Positions 1 to 7,610 of a stretch of DNA of 13,205 nucleotides are shown in pieces. The notes under the pieces are model-generated. The model did no database searches. It had not been told where the DNA came from and saw only the letters and a list, made by a program, of their open reading frames with translations. The position numbers and the translations under genes are program-made. Position 1 is the first letter of the stretch. The number at the start of each line of letters is the position of its first letter. The stretch comes from Chloroflexota bacterium (GTDB lineage Bacteria; Chloroflexota; Anaerolineae; Anaerolineales; Anaerolineaceae), in NCBI GenBank assembly GCA_029265085.1, contig JAJUJY010000122.1, forward strand, positions 1 to 13,205, given 5' to 3'.

Positions 1-662
1 AATTAAAAACACCATTAACTTCGATTCAGGGGTTTGCACAGGCAATTTTAGACGGTACAGCGCAAACACCAGAGATGCTGCAGCATGCCGCCGGGGTAAT
101 TTTTCAAGAAACCAACCGGATGTACCGCCTGGTTTTAGATTTATTAACGCTGAGCCGCCTGGAATCAGGCACGGCTGATTTGCAGCAATTGCCAGTTCAA
201 CTTAAGCCTTTGCTTGAAAGCATTGTGGATAAATTTGTTTTGCAAGCCCAGGCAGCCAATATTACATTGTCTGCACAAATTCCAGATTTGCCGGTGATTA
301 TTGGCGATGGCGATCGGCTGGCTCAGGTCTTTTCAAATCTGGTGGATAATGGCATTAAATTTTCCCCGACAGGTGGGGCAGTTTCAATAACTGCCGAGGT
401 AGGGAAAAACGATGTCATGATCCATGTAACCGATACAGGGGCGGGCATTTCGGCACAAGAGCAGCAGCGAATTTTCGAGCGATTTTATCAGGCTGATAAA
501 TCGCGGCGCGGTGGTAGTGATCGCGGCGTTGGCCTAGGATTGGCCATTGCACGCCAAATAATCCTGTCCCATGCGGGCGAAATTAGGTTAAAATCAGAGC
601 CTGGCAAAGGAACTGTTTTTACTGTCTGCCTGCCAGTGCCCCATGGCAATGATCAAAAATAG
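1..662 (+). CDS. Sensor histidine kinase, C-terminal part (5' end cut by window)
   Basis: C-terminal half of a two-component sensor kinase. It would autophosphorylate a His and pass the phosphate to a response regulator. The reading frame is open from the first base (codons from position 3), well before the first ATG at 75. It begins LKTPLTSIQGF, the part of the HisKA H-box just after the phospho-accepting HE, and the leading 'aa' fits the end of a Glu codon. The His therefore lies just outside the window. The ATP-binding domain is complete: N-box with SNLVDNGIKF (Asn codon 348-350), G1 box DTGAGI (432-449), F-box IFERFYQ and G2 box GVGLGLAIA (525-551), ending in the usual GTVFTVCLP strand. 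Sensor and membrane parts are missing, so its signal is unknown. The next gene starts 20 bp downstream, and co-transcription with the glycan genes is plausible but not proven. Confidence 0.93.
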   Translation, partial: LKTPLTSIQGFAQAILDGTAQTPEMLQHAAGVIFQETNRMYRLVLDLLTLSRLESGTADLQQLPVQLKPLLESIVDKFVLQAQAANITLSAQIPDLPVIIGDGDRLAQVFSNLVDNGIKFSPTGGAVSITAEVGKNDVMIHVTDTGAGISAQEQQRIFERFYQADKSRRGGSDRGVGLGLAIARQIILSHAGEIRLKSEPGKGTVFTVCLPVPHGNDQK

Positions 663-682
663 GAAAAATAGAAGCATCTCTT

Positions 683-1672
683 ATGGCACGAATTTCTGTC
701 ATTATTCCCTGCTACAACGAAGAGAAAACCATTCACCTGTTGTTGGATGCGATCAACCAACAGACGATGAACCGTGAAGAAATCGAAGTTATTATTGCGG
801 ATGGCCTTTCTACGGATCATACCAGGGATGTGATTGCAAATTATGCAGCGGACCATCCAGAGTTAAAGATCAAAGTAGTAGATAACCCGCGGAGAAATAT
901 TCCTTCGGGCTTAAATATTGCTTTAGCTGCTGCAGAAGGAGAATATATTATTCGCCTGGACGCACATTCTGTGCCTTCTCTGGATTATTTTGAGCGCTGT
1001 GTGGCTAATTTGCAGGCTGGGCTAGGTGATAATGTCGGTGGGATTTGGTTGATCCAACCAGGCCGCGATACCTGGGTTGCCCGGTCTATTGCTGCGGCGG
1101 CATCTCACCCCTTTGGTGTGGGTGATGCTCTTTACCGTTATGCTACCCAACCAGCGTTGGTGGATACAGTCCCGTTTGGCTCCTTTCGGCGCGATCTATT
1201 TGACCGTATTGGTGGATTTGATGAATCTTTATTGACCAATGAGGATTACGAATTTAATGCTCGTCTAAGACAGGTGGGTGGTAAGGTGTATTTAGATCCG
1301 GCAATTCGTTGCGCGTATTTTGCCCGATCAACCATTAAGGATTTATCTCGTCAGTATTGGCGCTATGGATTTTGGAAATGGCGGATGTTAAAACGATATC
1401 CAGGAACATTGCGTTGGCGGCAGGCTTTGCCTCCGCTATTTGTACTTAGCTTATTATTCTGGATACTCGTTGGTTTATTCTGGCATTGGGCCTGGCTGTT
1501 GTTGGCACTGGAATTAATTGCATATCTTGGTCTTTTGCTGATTGGCGCGCTGCCAATTGCTGCACGCGAAAAAGCTGGATATTATTTGTTCGGGATACCG
1601 GTAGCAATTATGACGATGCATCTTTCATGGGGGGCGGGTTTTTTGTGGAGCATCTTCCGCAGCCGGGTATAA
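683..1672 (+). CDS. Family 2 glycosyltransferase, ExoA-like, membrane-anchored
   Basis: Inverting GT-A glycosyltransferase that would add a sugar from a nucleotide-sugar donor to a lipid-linked or surface glycan at the cytoplasmic membrane face. The N-terminus has the GT2 opening VIIPCYNEEKTI (residues 6-17), then the IIADGLSTDHT segment (38-47) and NPRRNIPSGLNIAL (68-81). The metal-binding position reads LDAHS (92-96), a DxH form typical of ExoA-like members instead of DxD. The acceptor/base region is GGFDESLLTNEDYEF (177-191), followed by QYWRYGFWKW (224-233), similar to the Q/RxxRW motif. Residues ~250-325 form about three hydrophobic helices. At 329 aa the length is normal for ExoA-like proteins. 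ATG at 683 directly precedes the conserved N-terminal strand; only a weak GAAG (671-674) precedes it. The acceptor and donor cannot be told from sequence. Confidence 0.9.
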   Translation: MARISVIIPCYNEEKTIHLLLDAINQQTMNREEIEVIIADGLSTDHTRDVIANYAADHPELKIKVVDNPRRNIPSGLNIALAAAEGEYIIRLDAHSVPSLDYFERCVANLQAGLGDNVGGIWLIQPGRDTWVARSIAAAASHPFGVGDALYRYATQPALVDTVPFGSFRRDLFDRIGGFDESLLTNEDYEFNARLRQVGGKVYLDPAIRCAYFARSTIKDLSRQYWRYGFWKWRMLKRYPGTLRWRQALPPLFVLSLLFWILVGLFWHWAWLLLALELIAYLGLLLIGALPIAAREKAGYYLFGIPVAIMTMHLSWGAGFLWSIFRSRV

Positions 1673-1691
1673 TCTGAGATAATGGGATTCT

Positions 1692-3113
1692 ATGGCTTCT
1701 AATCCAAACCAACTTTCTCCAAACTGGCGGCTTCGCCCAAATGAGCGCCGCTCAACATTGATCTTCATAGATCTGATTCTATCCATTCTGGCCTTAGGTG
1801 TTTCGTTATATTTCTGGTCACAAGGCCCTGAATGGTATAACTTTTCCTGGAAATTTTTGCAGGAACGGGTTCCGTTTTGGTTTTACTTGCTGCCGTTAAT
1901 TTGGATGATTCTTTTGATAGAATCCTATAATCCACGCTATGTGAATAGCCGGATTAATTCGTTCCGTGAAGTATCTATTGCCGCGGCGGCTGCGGTAATT
2001 GGCTACCTGGTCTTGTTTTTTGTGTCAGATACTTCTCTGCCCAGGCGCGGAGTGGCCATTTTTATTGCCTGTGCTTACGTATTTACTTTGCTTTGGCGCT
2101 TTTTGTATATCAAAATTTTTACCACGCCGCAGTTTTCAAGACGAGTCTTAATTGTTGGCGCCGGCCGAGCTGGCAATGAAATGGCAAGGATCGCAAAAGG
2201 GATGTGGCCGCCGCCATTTTACCTGGTGGGCCTGATTGACGATGATCCTAATAAATTAAACACAGAAGTTTATGGCTTCCCGGTGATCGGCAATAGTGAA
2301 CAATTATTTGATATTATCACTGAGAACAGAATCACAGATTTGATTTTTGCAATATCCGGCGAAACCAATCCGAAGTTGTTTGGCGCATTGTTGGAGGCGG
2401 AAGAAAAAGGCATCGAAGTCACATCCATGCCGGTAGTTTATGAGGATTTATTAGGACGTCTTCCAATTTATCTTTTACAACCGGATTGGGTACTGCGATC
2501 TTTTGTTGATCAGGTGCATATTGGCGGGTTTTATGAATTAAGTAAACGGCTGTTGGATCTTACTGGTGGGTTGGTAGGCAGCCTGATCCTGGCGTTTTTC
2601 TTTCCTTTCATCGGATTATTAATTTTGCTTGACAGCGGTTTTCCAATTTTTTATACCCAAAATCGGTTAGGAAAGAACGGCCGGGTCTATAAAATGATTA
2701 AATTCCGCACGATGCGCACTGATGCGGAAAAAGATGGGAAACCTCGCCCTGCTTCGGAAAATGACGACCGCGCTACCCGGGTTGGCCGGATTTTACGCAA
2801 GACTCACCTGGATGAATTGCCCCAGTTTATAAATATTTTGCGTGGAGATATGAGCCTGGTTGGTCCGCGTTCCGAACGCCCCGAATTGGTGGAAGAGCTG
2901 CAAAAGCAGATTCCTTTTTACCGGGCACGCTTATTTGCCCGCCCAGGACTGACGGGTTGGGCACAGGTGAATTATGGTTATGCTTCCGATGTGGACAGTA
3001 ATTCCATCAAATTAGAGTACGATTTGTATTACATTAAACATCGCAATATGTTATTAGATATCAATATTATGTTCCGCACCATTGGCACAGTGGTCGGTTT
3101 TCGAGGCCGGTAG
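1692..3113 (+). CDS. Exopolysaccharide polyprenyl glycosylphosphotransferase (WcaJ/WbaP-type initiating sugar transferase)
   Basis: Polyisoprenyl-phosphate hexose-1-phosphate transferase. It moves a sugar-1-phosphate from a UDP-sugar to undecaprenyl phosphate, the first membrane step of exopolysaccharide or O-antigen-like synthesis. About four N-terminal helices (roughly 22-42, 62-78, 94-112, 118-138) precede a nucleotide-binding-like fold with VLIVGAGRAG (152-161). Then comes the catalytic bacterial sugar transferase domain (~284-473): KRLLDLTGG at a re-entrant helix, YKMIKFRTM (333-341), the catalytic Asp-Glu pair in HLDELPQ (D374, E375), GDMSLVGPRSERPEL (385-399) and RPGLTGWAQVNYG. The length of 473 aa is standard for the long form. 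A weak GGGA (1684-1687) precedes the ATG. The stop is 3 bp before the next gene. Sugar specificity (Glc, Gal, GlcNAc or a deoxy-amino sugar) is not readable; the adjacent dehydratase makes an amino-deoxy sugar possible. Confidence 0.94.
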   Translation: MASNPNQLSPNWRLRPNERRSTLIFIDLILSILALGVSLYFWSQGPEWYNFSWKFLQERVPFWFYLLPLIWMILLIESYNPRYVNSRINSFREVSIAAAAAVIGYLVLFFVSDTSLPRRGVAIFIACAYVFTLLWRFLYIKIFTTPQFSRRVLIVGAGRAGNEMARIAKGMWPPPFYLVGLIDDDPNKLNTEVYGFPVIGNSEQLFDIITENRITDLIFAISGETNPKLFGALLEAEEKGIEVTSMPVVYEDLLGRLPIYLLQPDWVLRSFVDQVHIGGFYELSKRLLDLTGGLVGSLILAFFFPFIGLLILLDSGFPIFYTQNRLGKNGRVYKMIKFRTMRTDAEKDGKPRPASENDDRATRVGRILRKTHLDELPQFINILRGDMSLVGPRSERPELVEELQKQIPFYRARLFARPGLTGWAQVNYGYASDVDSNSIKLEYDLYYIKHRNMLLDINIMFRTIGTVVGFRGR

Positions 3114-3116
3114 TGA

Positions 3117-5012
3117 ATGCGCGCTAAACCCAATATTCGCAATCGATATGTATTGTTGGGGGATATTGTATTAATCATATTTTCTGTTCTTGGCAGCTAT
3201 GCGCTTCGCTTTGAATTAGGTGCGCTATTTTTCCAATATTTACCCTCTGCATACTGGATGATGGGGGTCGCACTTTTGGTGAAGCCAGCCGTTTATTATT
3301 TGTTTGGGCTCTACCGGCGGATGTGGATGTATGCGAGTGTGGAAGAATTGCGCCTCATTGTTGCGGCAGCTACGACCAGTTCTGTGGTCGTTTCTGCGGC
3401 GATGGTGACGCTGCGATCCATGTCTGCATTTGATGGTTTGCCGCGTTCCGTGTTGGTAATTGACTGGTTATTAACTTTGTTAATGACCGGTGGTTTGAGA
3501 TTCACTTTCCGAGTGATTGCAGAAGCAAAAACAAATTCAATCAATCGGTCTATGCACAGCCTGCGCCAAAGACATGTTCTAATTGTTGGCGCCGGGGATG
3601 CAGGGGCAATGGTTGTCCGCGAACTGCAAAAAAATCCTCAGGTGAACCTTGTTCCGGTGGGCTTTCTGGATGATAACCCGACCAAAATGCACCAGGAAAT
3701 TCACGGTGTGCCTGTATTGGGGACGATCACGGATCTGACCAAGGTGTTGGAACGATACCATGTCGATGAGGTCATCATTGCGATCCCAAGCGCACCGGGG
3801 CGGGTGGTGCGTATGGTTGCAGATGTCGCTCGATTAAAAGGTATTCCTTTCCGGACAATGCCCGGGATTTACGAGCTGCTTGGAGGAAAAGTCAGCGTTA
3901 GCCGCCTGCGAGAGGTGGATATTTCCGACTTACTCCGCCGTCAACCGACCCGGATAAAGGATGAGATGATTGGATCTGTCATCAGTGGACGGGTTGTGCT
4001 GGTTACAGGTGCTGGCGGTTCAATCGGCCGAGAATTATGCCGTCAAATCGGTCGCTGGGGGCCTTCTGAACTGATTATGATGGGGCATGGAGAAAATAGT
4101 ATTTTTGAGTCGCTGTGGGAATTACGCGATAGTTTTCCCGGATTGATCATCCGCCCCGTAATTGCGGATGTTCGAGACAGGAAACGGTTAAATAGTGTAT
4201 TTACCGAACACCGGCCTGAAGTGGTTTTTCATGCTGCTGCGCACAAGCATGTGCCGATGATGGAAATGAATATCGAAGAAGCGGTCACGAATAATATCCG
4301 TGGCACATATAACCTGGTAGAAACGTCACTTGCACACCAGGTTGATCAATTGGTAATGATTTCAACGGATAAAGCCATTCGTCCAGTGAATGTAATGGGT
4401 GCGACCAAACGAGTAGCAGAAATGATCGTTCAAGATGCGGCGCGGCGGTCTGGCCGCTCCTATTCTGTGGTCCGCTTTGGTAATGTATTGGGCAGCCGTG
4501 GAAGTGTGGTTCCGATCTTTAAACGTCAAATTGCTGCAGGGGGGCCGGTGACAATTACCCATCCGGATATGAAGCGGTATTTTATGACGATCCCGGAAGC
4601 AGTTTACCTGGTTTTACAAGCTGCCAGTATGGGAGAGGGTGGCGAGACCTTTGTTTTGAATATGGGCCAGCAGGTTCGCATATTGGATCTGGCGGAGGAC
4701 TTAATCCGGTTATCCGGATTAGAACCCGGACGCGATATTGAAATTGTTTTTACCGGTATTCGTCCTGGCGAAAAGCTCAGTGAGGACCTTTGGGATGAAG
4801 GGGATCAATATAAAGTAACTGACCATCCGGATGTTTACCGGCTGGAAAACCAGGATGTTTTACAGGGTGACAGCTTGCGGCAGGCTGTGGAGGAATTGGT
4901 GAAGCTTGCCAAAGAAGGTGATAAGACCAGTATTCTTAAACTATTTGATGAATTGATTCCTGGGGCAGCTGTACGCAGTACCCCGCCGCCGGAAATCACT
5001 GCGATAGAATAA
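3117..5012 (+). CDS. Membrane nucleotide-sugar 4,6-dehydratase, WbpM/CapD/PglF type
   Basis: Polysaccharide biosynthesis protein of the long SDR dehydratase family. Characterised members convert UDP-GlcNAc to UDP-4-keto-6-deoxy-GlcNAc, the entry to QuiNAc, FucNAc and diacetamido-trideoxy sugars. About four N-terminal helices (within ~11-135) lead into a Rossmann-like module, VLIVGAGDAG (154-163). The catalytic SDR domain has the NAD(P)-binding TGAGGSIG (297-304), HAAAHKHVPMME (372-383), STDKAIRP (416-423) and NVMGATKR (425-432). Here the canonical YxxxK is MxxxK (M427, K431), as is normal for large WbpM-like enzymes. RFGNVLGSRGSV (453-464) and GIRPGEKLSE (547-556) are family signatures. At 631 aa it is full length. 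GAGG (3103-3106) is a possible ribosome site. The stop codon shares its last A with the next ATG (TAATG). The 4-keto product would need an aminotransferase or reductase not seen here. Confidence 0.93.
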   Translation: MRAKPNIRNRYVLLGDIVLIIFSVLGSYALRFELGALFFQYLPSAYWMMGVALLVKPAVYYLFGLYRRMWMYASVEELRLIVAAATTSSVVVSAAMVTLRSMSAFDGLPRSVLVIDWLLTLLMTGGLRFTFRVIAEAKTNSINRSMHSLRQRHVLIVGAGDAGAMVVRELQKNPQVNLVPVGFLDDNPTKMHQEIHGVPVLGTITDLTKVLERYHVDEVIIAIPSAPGRVVRMVADVARLKGIPFRTMPGIYELLGGKVSVSRLREVDISDLLRRQPTRIKDEMIGSVISGRVVLVTGAGGSIGRELCRQIGRWGPSELIMMGHGENSIFESLWELRDSFPGLIIRPVIADVRDRKRLNSVFTEHRPEVVFHAAAHKHVPMMEMNIEEAVTNNIRGTYNLVETSLAHQVDQLVMISTDKAIRPVNVMGATKRVAEMIVQDAARRSGRSYSVVRFGNVLGSRGSVVPIFKRQIAAGGPVTITHPDMKRYFMTIPEAVYLVLQAASMGEGGETFVLNMGQQVRILDLAEDLIRLSGLEPGRDIEIVFTGIRPGEKLSEDLWDEGDQYKVTDHPDVYRLENQDVLQGDSLRQAVEELVKLAKEGDKTSILKLFDELIPGAAVRSTPPPEITAIE

Positions 5013-5989
5013 TGCCAATTTTAACTGCTCAAGAATGGGAAACATTTCTTTCCCAATATCCAAATGCGCATGTCCTTCAGATGGCTGCCTGGGGAGATCT
5101 GAAAGAGCCGTTTGGCTGGCGGCCAGTCCGGGTTCAATCGGGTAATGCAGGCGCTCAAATATTATTTCGGCAATTGCCTTTGGGATTGACGATCGCCTAT
5201 ATTCCTAAAGGCCCCGTAGGCACTGCGCTGGATCAGCTCTGGCCGGAAGTTTTTCGTGTTTGCCAGGCCAACCGGGCAATTTTTCTTAAAATTGAACCTG
5301 ATGCCTGGGAGGGAGAACTTGCCTGGAACGGACGCCTCTTGCCTTCTAAGCCCATTCAACCATTCCGAACAATTGAGATTGATTTGAATGGTACAGAAGA
5401 ACAGTGGTTGGAGCGGATGAAACAAAAGTGCCGTTACAATATTCGCCTGGCACAAAAAAAAGAGGTTAATGTCCGACCAAGCAGTGATCTGGATGCTTTT
5501 GTGCGTCTCATGGAAGTTACCGGAGGGCGTGACGACTTTGGGGTCCATAGTGCGGCGTATTATCGCCGGGCATATGAGCGATTTCACCCGGCTGGTCACT
5601 GCGAATTATTGGTTGCGGAATATCAGCAAAAACCACTTGCTGCATTGATGGTGTTTGCCCGTGGTTCACGTGCCTGGTATTTTTACGGCGCTTCCAGTGA
5701 CGAAGAGCGGAATCGAATGCCAACGTATCTACTTCAATTTGAGGCGATGCGTTGGGCAGCTGCACGAGACTGCACAACTTATGATTTATGGGGCGTGCCT
5801 GATGAGGATGAGCCGGTGTTAGAAGCCCAATTTGATACGCGTTCGGATGGGCTATGGGGTGTATACCGGTTTAAGCGGGGTTTTGGCGGTATGATTAAAC
5901 GTTCAGCCGGTGCATATGATTATGTTTTTCAGCCGCTTCTATATCGTTTATACCGTTGGTATATTGCGAAAAGAAACAGTGAGGAATAA
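5012..5989 (+). CDS. FemAB/FemX-like peptidyltransferase (GNAT-fold), copy 1
   Basis: Member of the FemAB superfamily (duplicated GNAT fold). Characterised members use aminoacyl-tRNA to add amino acids to lipid II or peptidoglycan; relatives in exopolysaccharide clusters have unproven acylation roles. Seen here: N-terminal HVLQMAAWGDLK (20-31), YIPKGP (63-68), FLKIEPD (91-97), the central DLNGTEEQWLERMKQK (124-139) followed by RYNIRLA, then AWYFYG (221-226), YDLWGVPDE (257-265) and a C-terminal GVYRFKRGFGG (283-293). The length of 325 aa fits short FemX-like proteins. No signal peptide or helix is visible, so it should be cytoplasmic. The start overlaps the upstream stop by one base, suggesting translational coupling, with no strong ribosome site. 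It is a clear paralogue of the gene at 6513. The substrate is unknown; in this context an amino sugar or glycan carrier is as plausible as peptidoglycan. Confidence 0.88.
   Translation: MPILTAQEWETFLSQYPNAHVLQMAAWGDLKEPFGWRPVRVQSGNAGAQILFRQLPLGLTIAYIPKGPVGTALDQLWPEVFRVCQANRAIFLKIEPDAWEGELAWNGRLLPSKPIQPFRTIEIDLNGTEEQWLERMKQKCRYNIRLAQKKEVNVRPSSDLDAFVRLMEVTGGRDDFGVHSAAYYRRAYERFHPAGHCELLVAEYQQKPLAALMVFARGSRAWYFYGASSDEERNRMPTYLLQFEAMRWAAARDCTTYDLWGVPDEDEPVLEAQFDTRSDGLWGVYRFKRGFGGMIKRSAGAYDYVFQPLLYRLYRWYIAKRNSEE
5981..5984 (+). promoter_or_regulatory. Ribosome binding site fixing a GTG start
   Basis: GAGG lies 9 nt before the GTG at 5994 and inside the last codons of the upstream gene. No in-frame ATG occurs before the zinc-ribbon cysteines of the downstream protein, so this site and the GTG decide the start. 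Confidence 0.6.
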
Positions 5990-5993
5990 ATAG

Positions 5994-6512
5994 GTGGGTT
6001 ACTGTTTTCGTTGCGGGAACCAATTGGTGCAAAAACAACTCGAAAATCGTTTTCGATGGGTTTGCCCCCATTGCGGTTGGGTTTATTATCCTCAGCTCAA
6101 AGTCAGCGCAGCGGGATTAATTGAATTCGATCACAAAATATTGTTGGTTCGCAGAAATACAGACCCCTGGCGGAACTGTTGGTATTTACCGGCAGGTTAT
6201 GTCGATGCGGATGAAAACCCTGTGCAGGCAGCAGAACGAGAGGTATTTGAAGAAACGGGTTTGCAGGTGCAGGCTGGTGCTGTTTTTGGAACGTATTATT
6301 TTGATGATGATCCACGGGGGAATGGCTTTTTGGTTGTTTATCGCTGCGCGGTGTTGGCGGGTGTATTGAAGAATACCAATGAAACAAATGGGCATGGTTA
6401 TTTTTCCATCACACAAATGCCTGAACCTGTCACCGGAGCTGGTCATGACCGGGCAATCCAAGATTGGCTCATAGGCGAAAAAGCCCGACAAATGGCGCTG
6501 AGAGGAGAATAA
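5994..6512 (+). CDS. Nudix hydrolase with N-terminal zinc ribbon
   Basis: Nudix pyrophosphohydrolase, cleaving a nucleoside diphosphate linked to another group (for example ADP-ribose, a nucleotide sugar or NADH). A short zinc ribbon opens the protein: CFRCG and CPHCG give C4, C7, C24 and C27. The Nudix box spans residues 68-90 and matches GX5EX7REUXEEXGU exactly: G68, E74, R82-E83, E86-E87, G89 and the hydrophobic L90, so the Mg-binding residues are intact. The preceding WYLPAGY is typical of the fold. The 172 aa length is close to other zinc-ribbon Nudix proteins and shorter than NudC. The start is GTG; the first in-frame Met is residue 141, so GTG is needed. It begins 4 bp after one FemAB-like gene and ends directly against the next. 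The substrate is not readable; a housecleaning or nucleotide-sugar role in this operon is inference only. Confidence 0.92.
   Translation: MGYCFRCGNQLVQKQLENRFRWVCPHCGWVYYPQLKVSAAGLIEFDHKILLVRRNTDPWRNCWYLPAGYVDADENPVQAAEREVFEETGLQVQAGAVFGTYYFDDDPRGNGFLVVYRCAVLAGVLKNTNETNGHGYFSITQMPEPVTGAGHDRAIQDWLIGEKARQMALRGE
6501..6508 (+). promoter_or_regulatory. Strong Shine-Dalgarno for a TTG start
   Basis: AGAGGAGA ends 4 nt before the TTG at 6513, which directly abuts the upstream TAA stop. The good match to the anti-SD sequence supports use of this rare start codon. Confidence 0.65.
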
Positions 6513-7610
6513 TTGGACTCTGAAACCTGGAACAAAACCATTGAAGCATTGCCCGGTGCCCATATTTTGCAAACCTGGGAATGGGGACAATTAAAAGCTT
6601 CTTATGGATGGGAACCTTTACCGCAAATCTGGCGCGATGATGCAGGGCAGGTTCAAGCAGCCGCATTGGTGCTGCAGCGCACGATTCGGCCGGCTGGTTT
6701 AGCCGCGCAGCTCAGAATATTATATGTGCCTCGCGGTCCGATGATGGATTGGTCTGATAACCATTTGCGTGAACGAGTATTAAATGATTTACAGTTGTTT
6801 GCTCGGAAGCAAGGCGCAATTTTTATTAAGATGGATCCGGATTTGCCTGTCGGCGTGGGTATTCCTGGACAACCTGAGGCACAAGACCAACGAGTTGGTC
6901 AGCAAGCTCAGACTGAATTTGCCCAGCGGGGTTGGAAGTTTTCAGACGATCAAATCCAATTTCGCAATACAGTCTGGATTGATTTAAATGGTACTGAGGC
7001 GGATTGGCTTGCACGGATGAAGCAAAAAACTCGCTACAACTTACGCCTGGCAGAGAAAAAGGGAGTTGTGGTTCGTGCTGGATCCAGTTCAGATCTGCCT
7101 TTCTTGTATAAAATGTATGCCGAGACTTCGGTTCGCGATGGATTTGTGATCCGCCCTGAAAGTTACTATCTTAAGGTCTGGCAGACCTTTATGGATGCAA
7201 ATATGGCGGTTCCCTTGATCGCTGAGGCGGACGGGGAAATTGTGGCTGCTGTAATGGTATTTATGTTAGCGCAGAAAGCCTGGTATCTCTACGGGATGTC
7301 TCGGCAATTGCACCGGGAAAAGATGCCCAATTACTTGCTGCAGTGGGAAGCAATGCGTTTGGCCAAATCTCGCGGCTGCGTGATGTATGATTTATGGGGA
7401 GCACCAGATGAATTCAATGAAACTGATTCTATGTGGGGTGTTTTCCGGTTCAAAGAAGGTCTGGGTGGGCAGGTGGTGAGAACTGCCGGAGCCTGGGACT
7501 ACACTCCACGTCCCTGGTTATATAATATATATACTCAGCTTCTGCCCCGGTTGTTAGATGTTATGCGGCGCAGAGGAAGAGATAAAACCAAACGAGAGGT
7601 GGCATTGTGA
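6513..7610 (+). CDS. FemAB/FemX-like peptidyltransferase (GNAT-fold), copy 2
   Basis: Second FemAB-superfamily protein, paralogous along its whole length to the one at 5012. Shared landmarks in order: GAHILQTWEWGQLK (15-28), YVPRGP (71-76), IFIKMDPD (103-110), DLNGTEADWLARMKQK (157-172) with RYNLRLAEKKG, AWYLYGMS (256-263), MPNYLLQWEAMRLAKSRGC (271-289), YDLWGAPDE (292-300) and FRFKEGLGG (311-319). At 365 aa it is 40 residues longer. The extra length is an insert at ~113-140 (glycine-, proline- and glutamine-rich, then FAQRGWKF) plus a basic C-terminal tail (RRRGRDKTKR). The TTG start is supported because the N-terminal residues align with copy 1 and the first in-frame Met is residue 77. No membrane helix is seen. 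In characterised pairs (FemA/FemB) paralogues add successive residues; a similar division of labour here is inference. Confidence 0.88.
   Translation: MDSETWNKTIEALPGAHILQTWEWGQLKASYGWEPLPQIWRDDAGQVQAAALVLQRTIRPAGLAAQLRILYVPRGPMMDWSDNHLRERVLNDLQLFARKQGAIFIKMDPDLPVGVGIPGQPEAQDQRVGQQAQTEFAQRGWKFSDDQIQFRNTVWIDLNGTEADWLARMKQKTRYNLRLAEKKGVVVRAGSSSDLPFLYKMYAETSVRDGFVIRPESYYLKVWQTFMDANMAVPLIAEADGEIVAAVMVFMLAQKAWYLYGMSRQLHREKMPNYLLQWEAMRLAKSRGCVMYDLWGAPDEFNETDSMWGVFRFKEGLGGQVVRTAGAWDYTPRPWLYNIYTQLLPRLLDVMRRRGRDKTKREVAL
7594..7599 (+). promoter_or_regulatory. Ribosome binding site fixing a GTG start
   Basis: GAGAGG is 7 nt before GTG at 7607, inside the end of the upstream gene. The GTG overlaps the upstream TGA stop (GTGA, 4 nt shared), the classic layout of translational coupling. 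Confidence 0.6.

Noticed and set aside
75..662. Start of the histidine kinase at ATG 75
   Set aside because: The frame is open upstream to the first base and encodes the H-box remainder LKTPLTSIQGF, so 75 is an internal Met of a gene cut by the window edge.
5162..5599. 145-aa minus-strand reading frame inside the first FemAB-like gene
   Set aside because: No recognisable motif or ribosome site, and it lies wholly within a well-conserved coding gene on the other strand.
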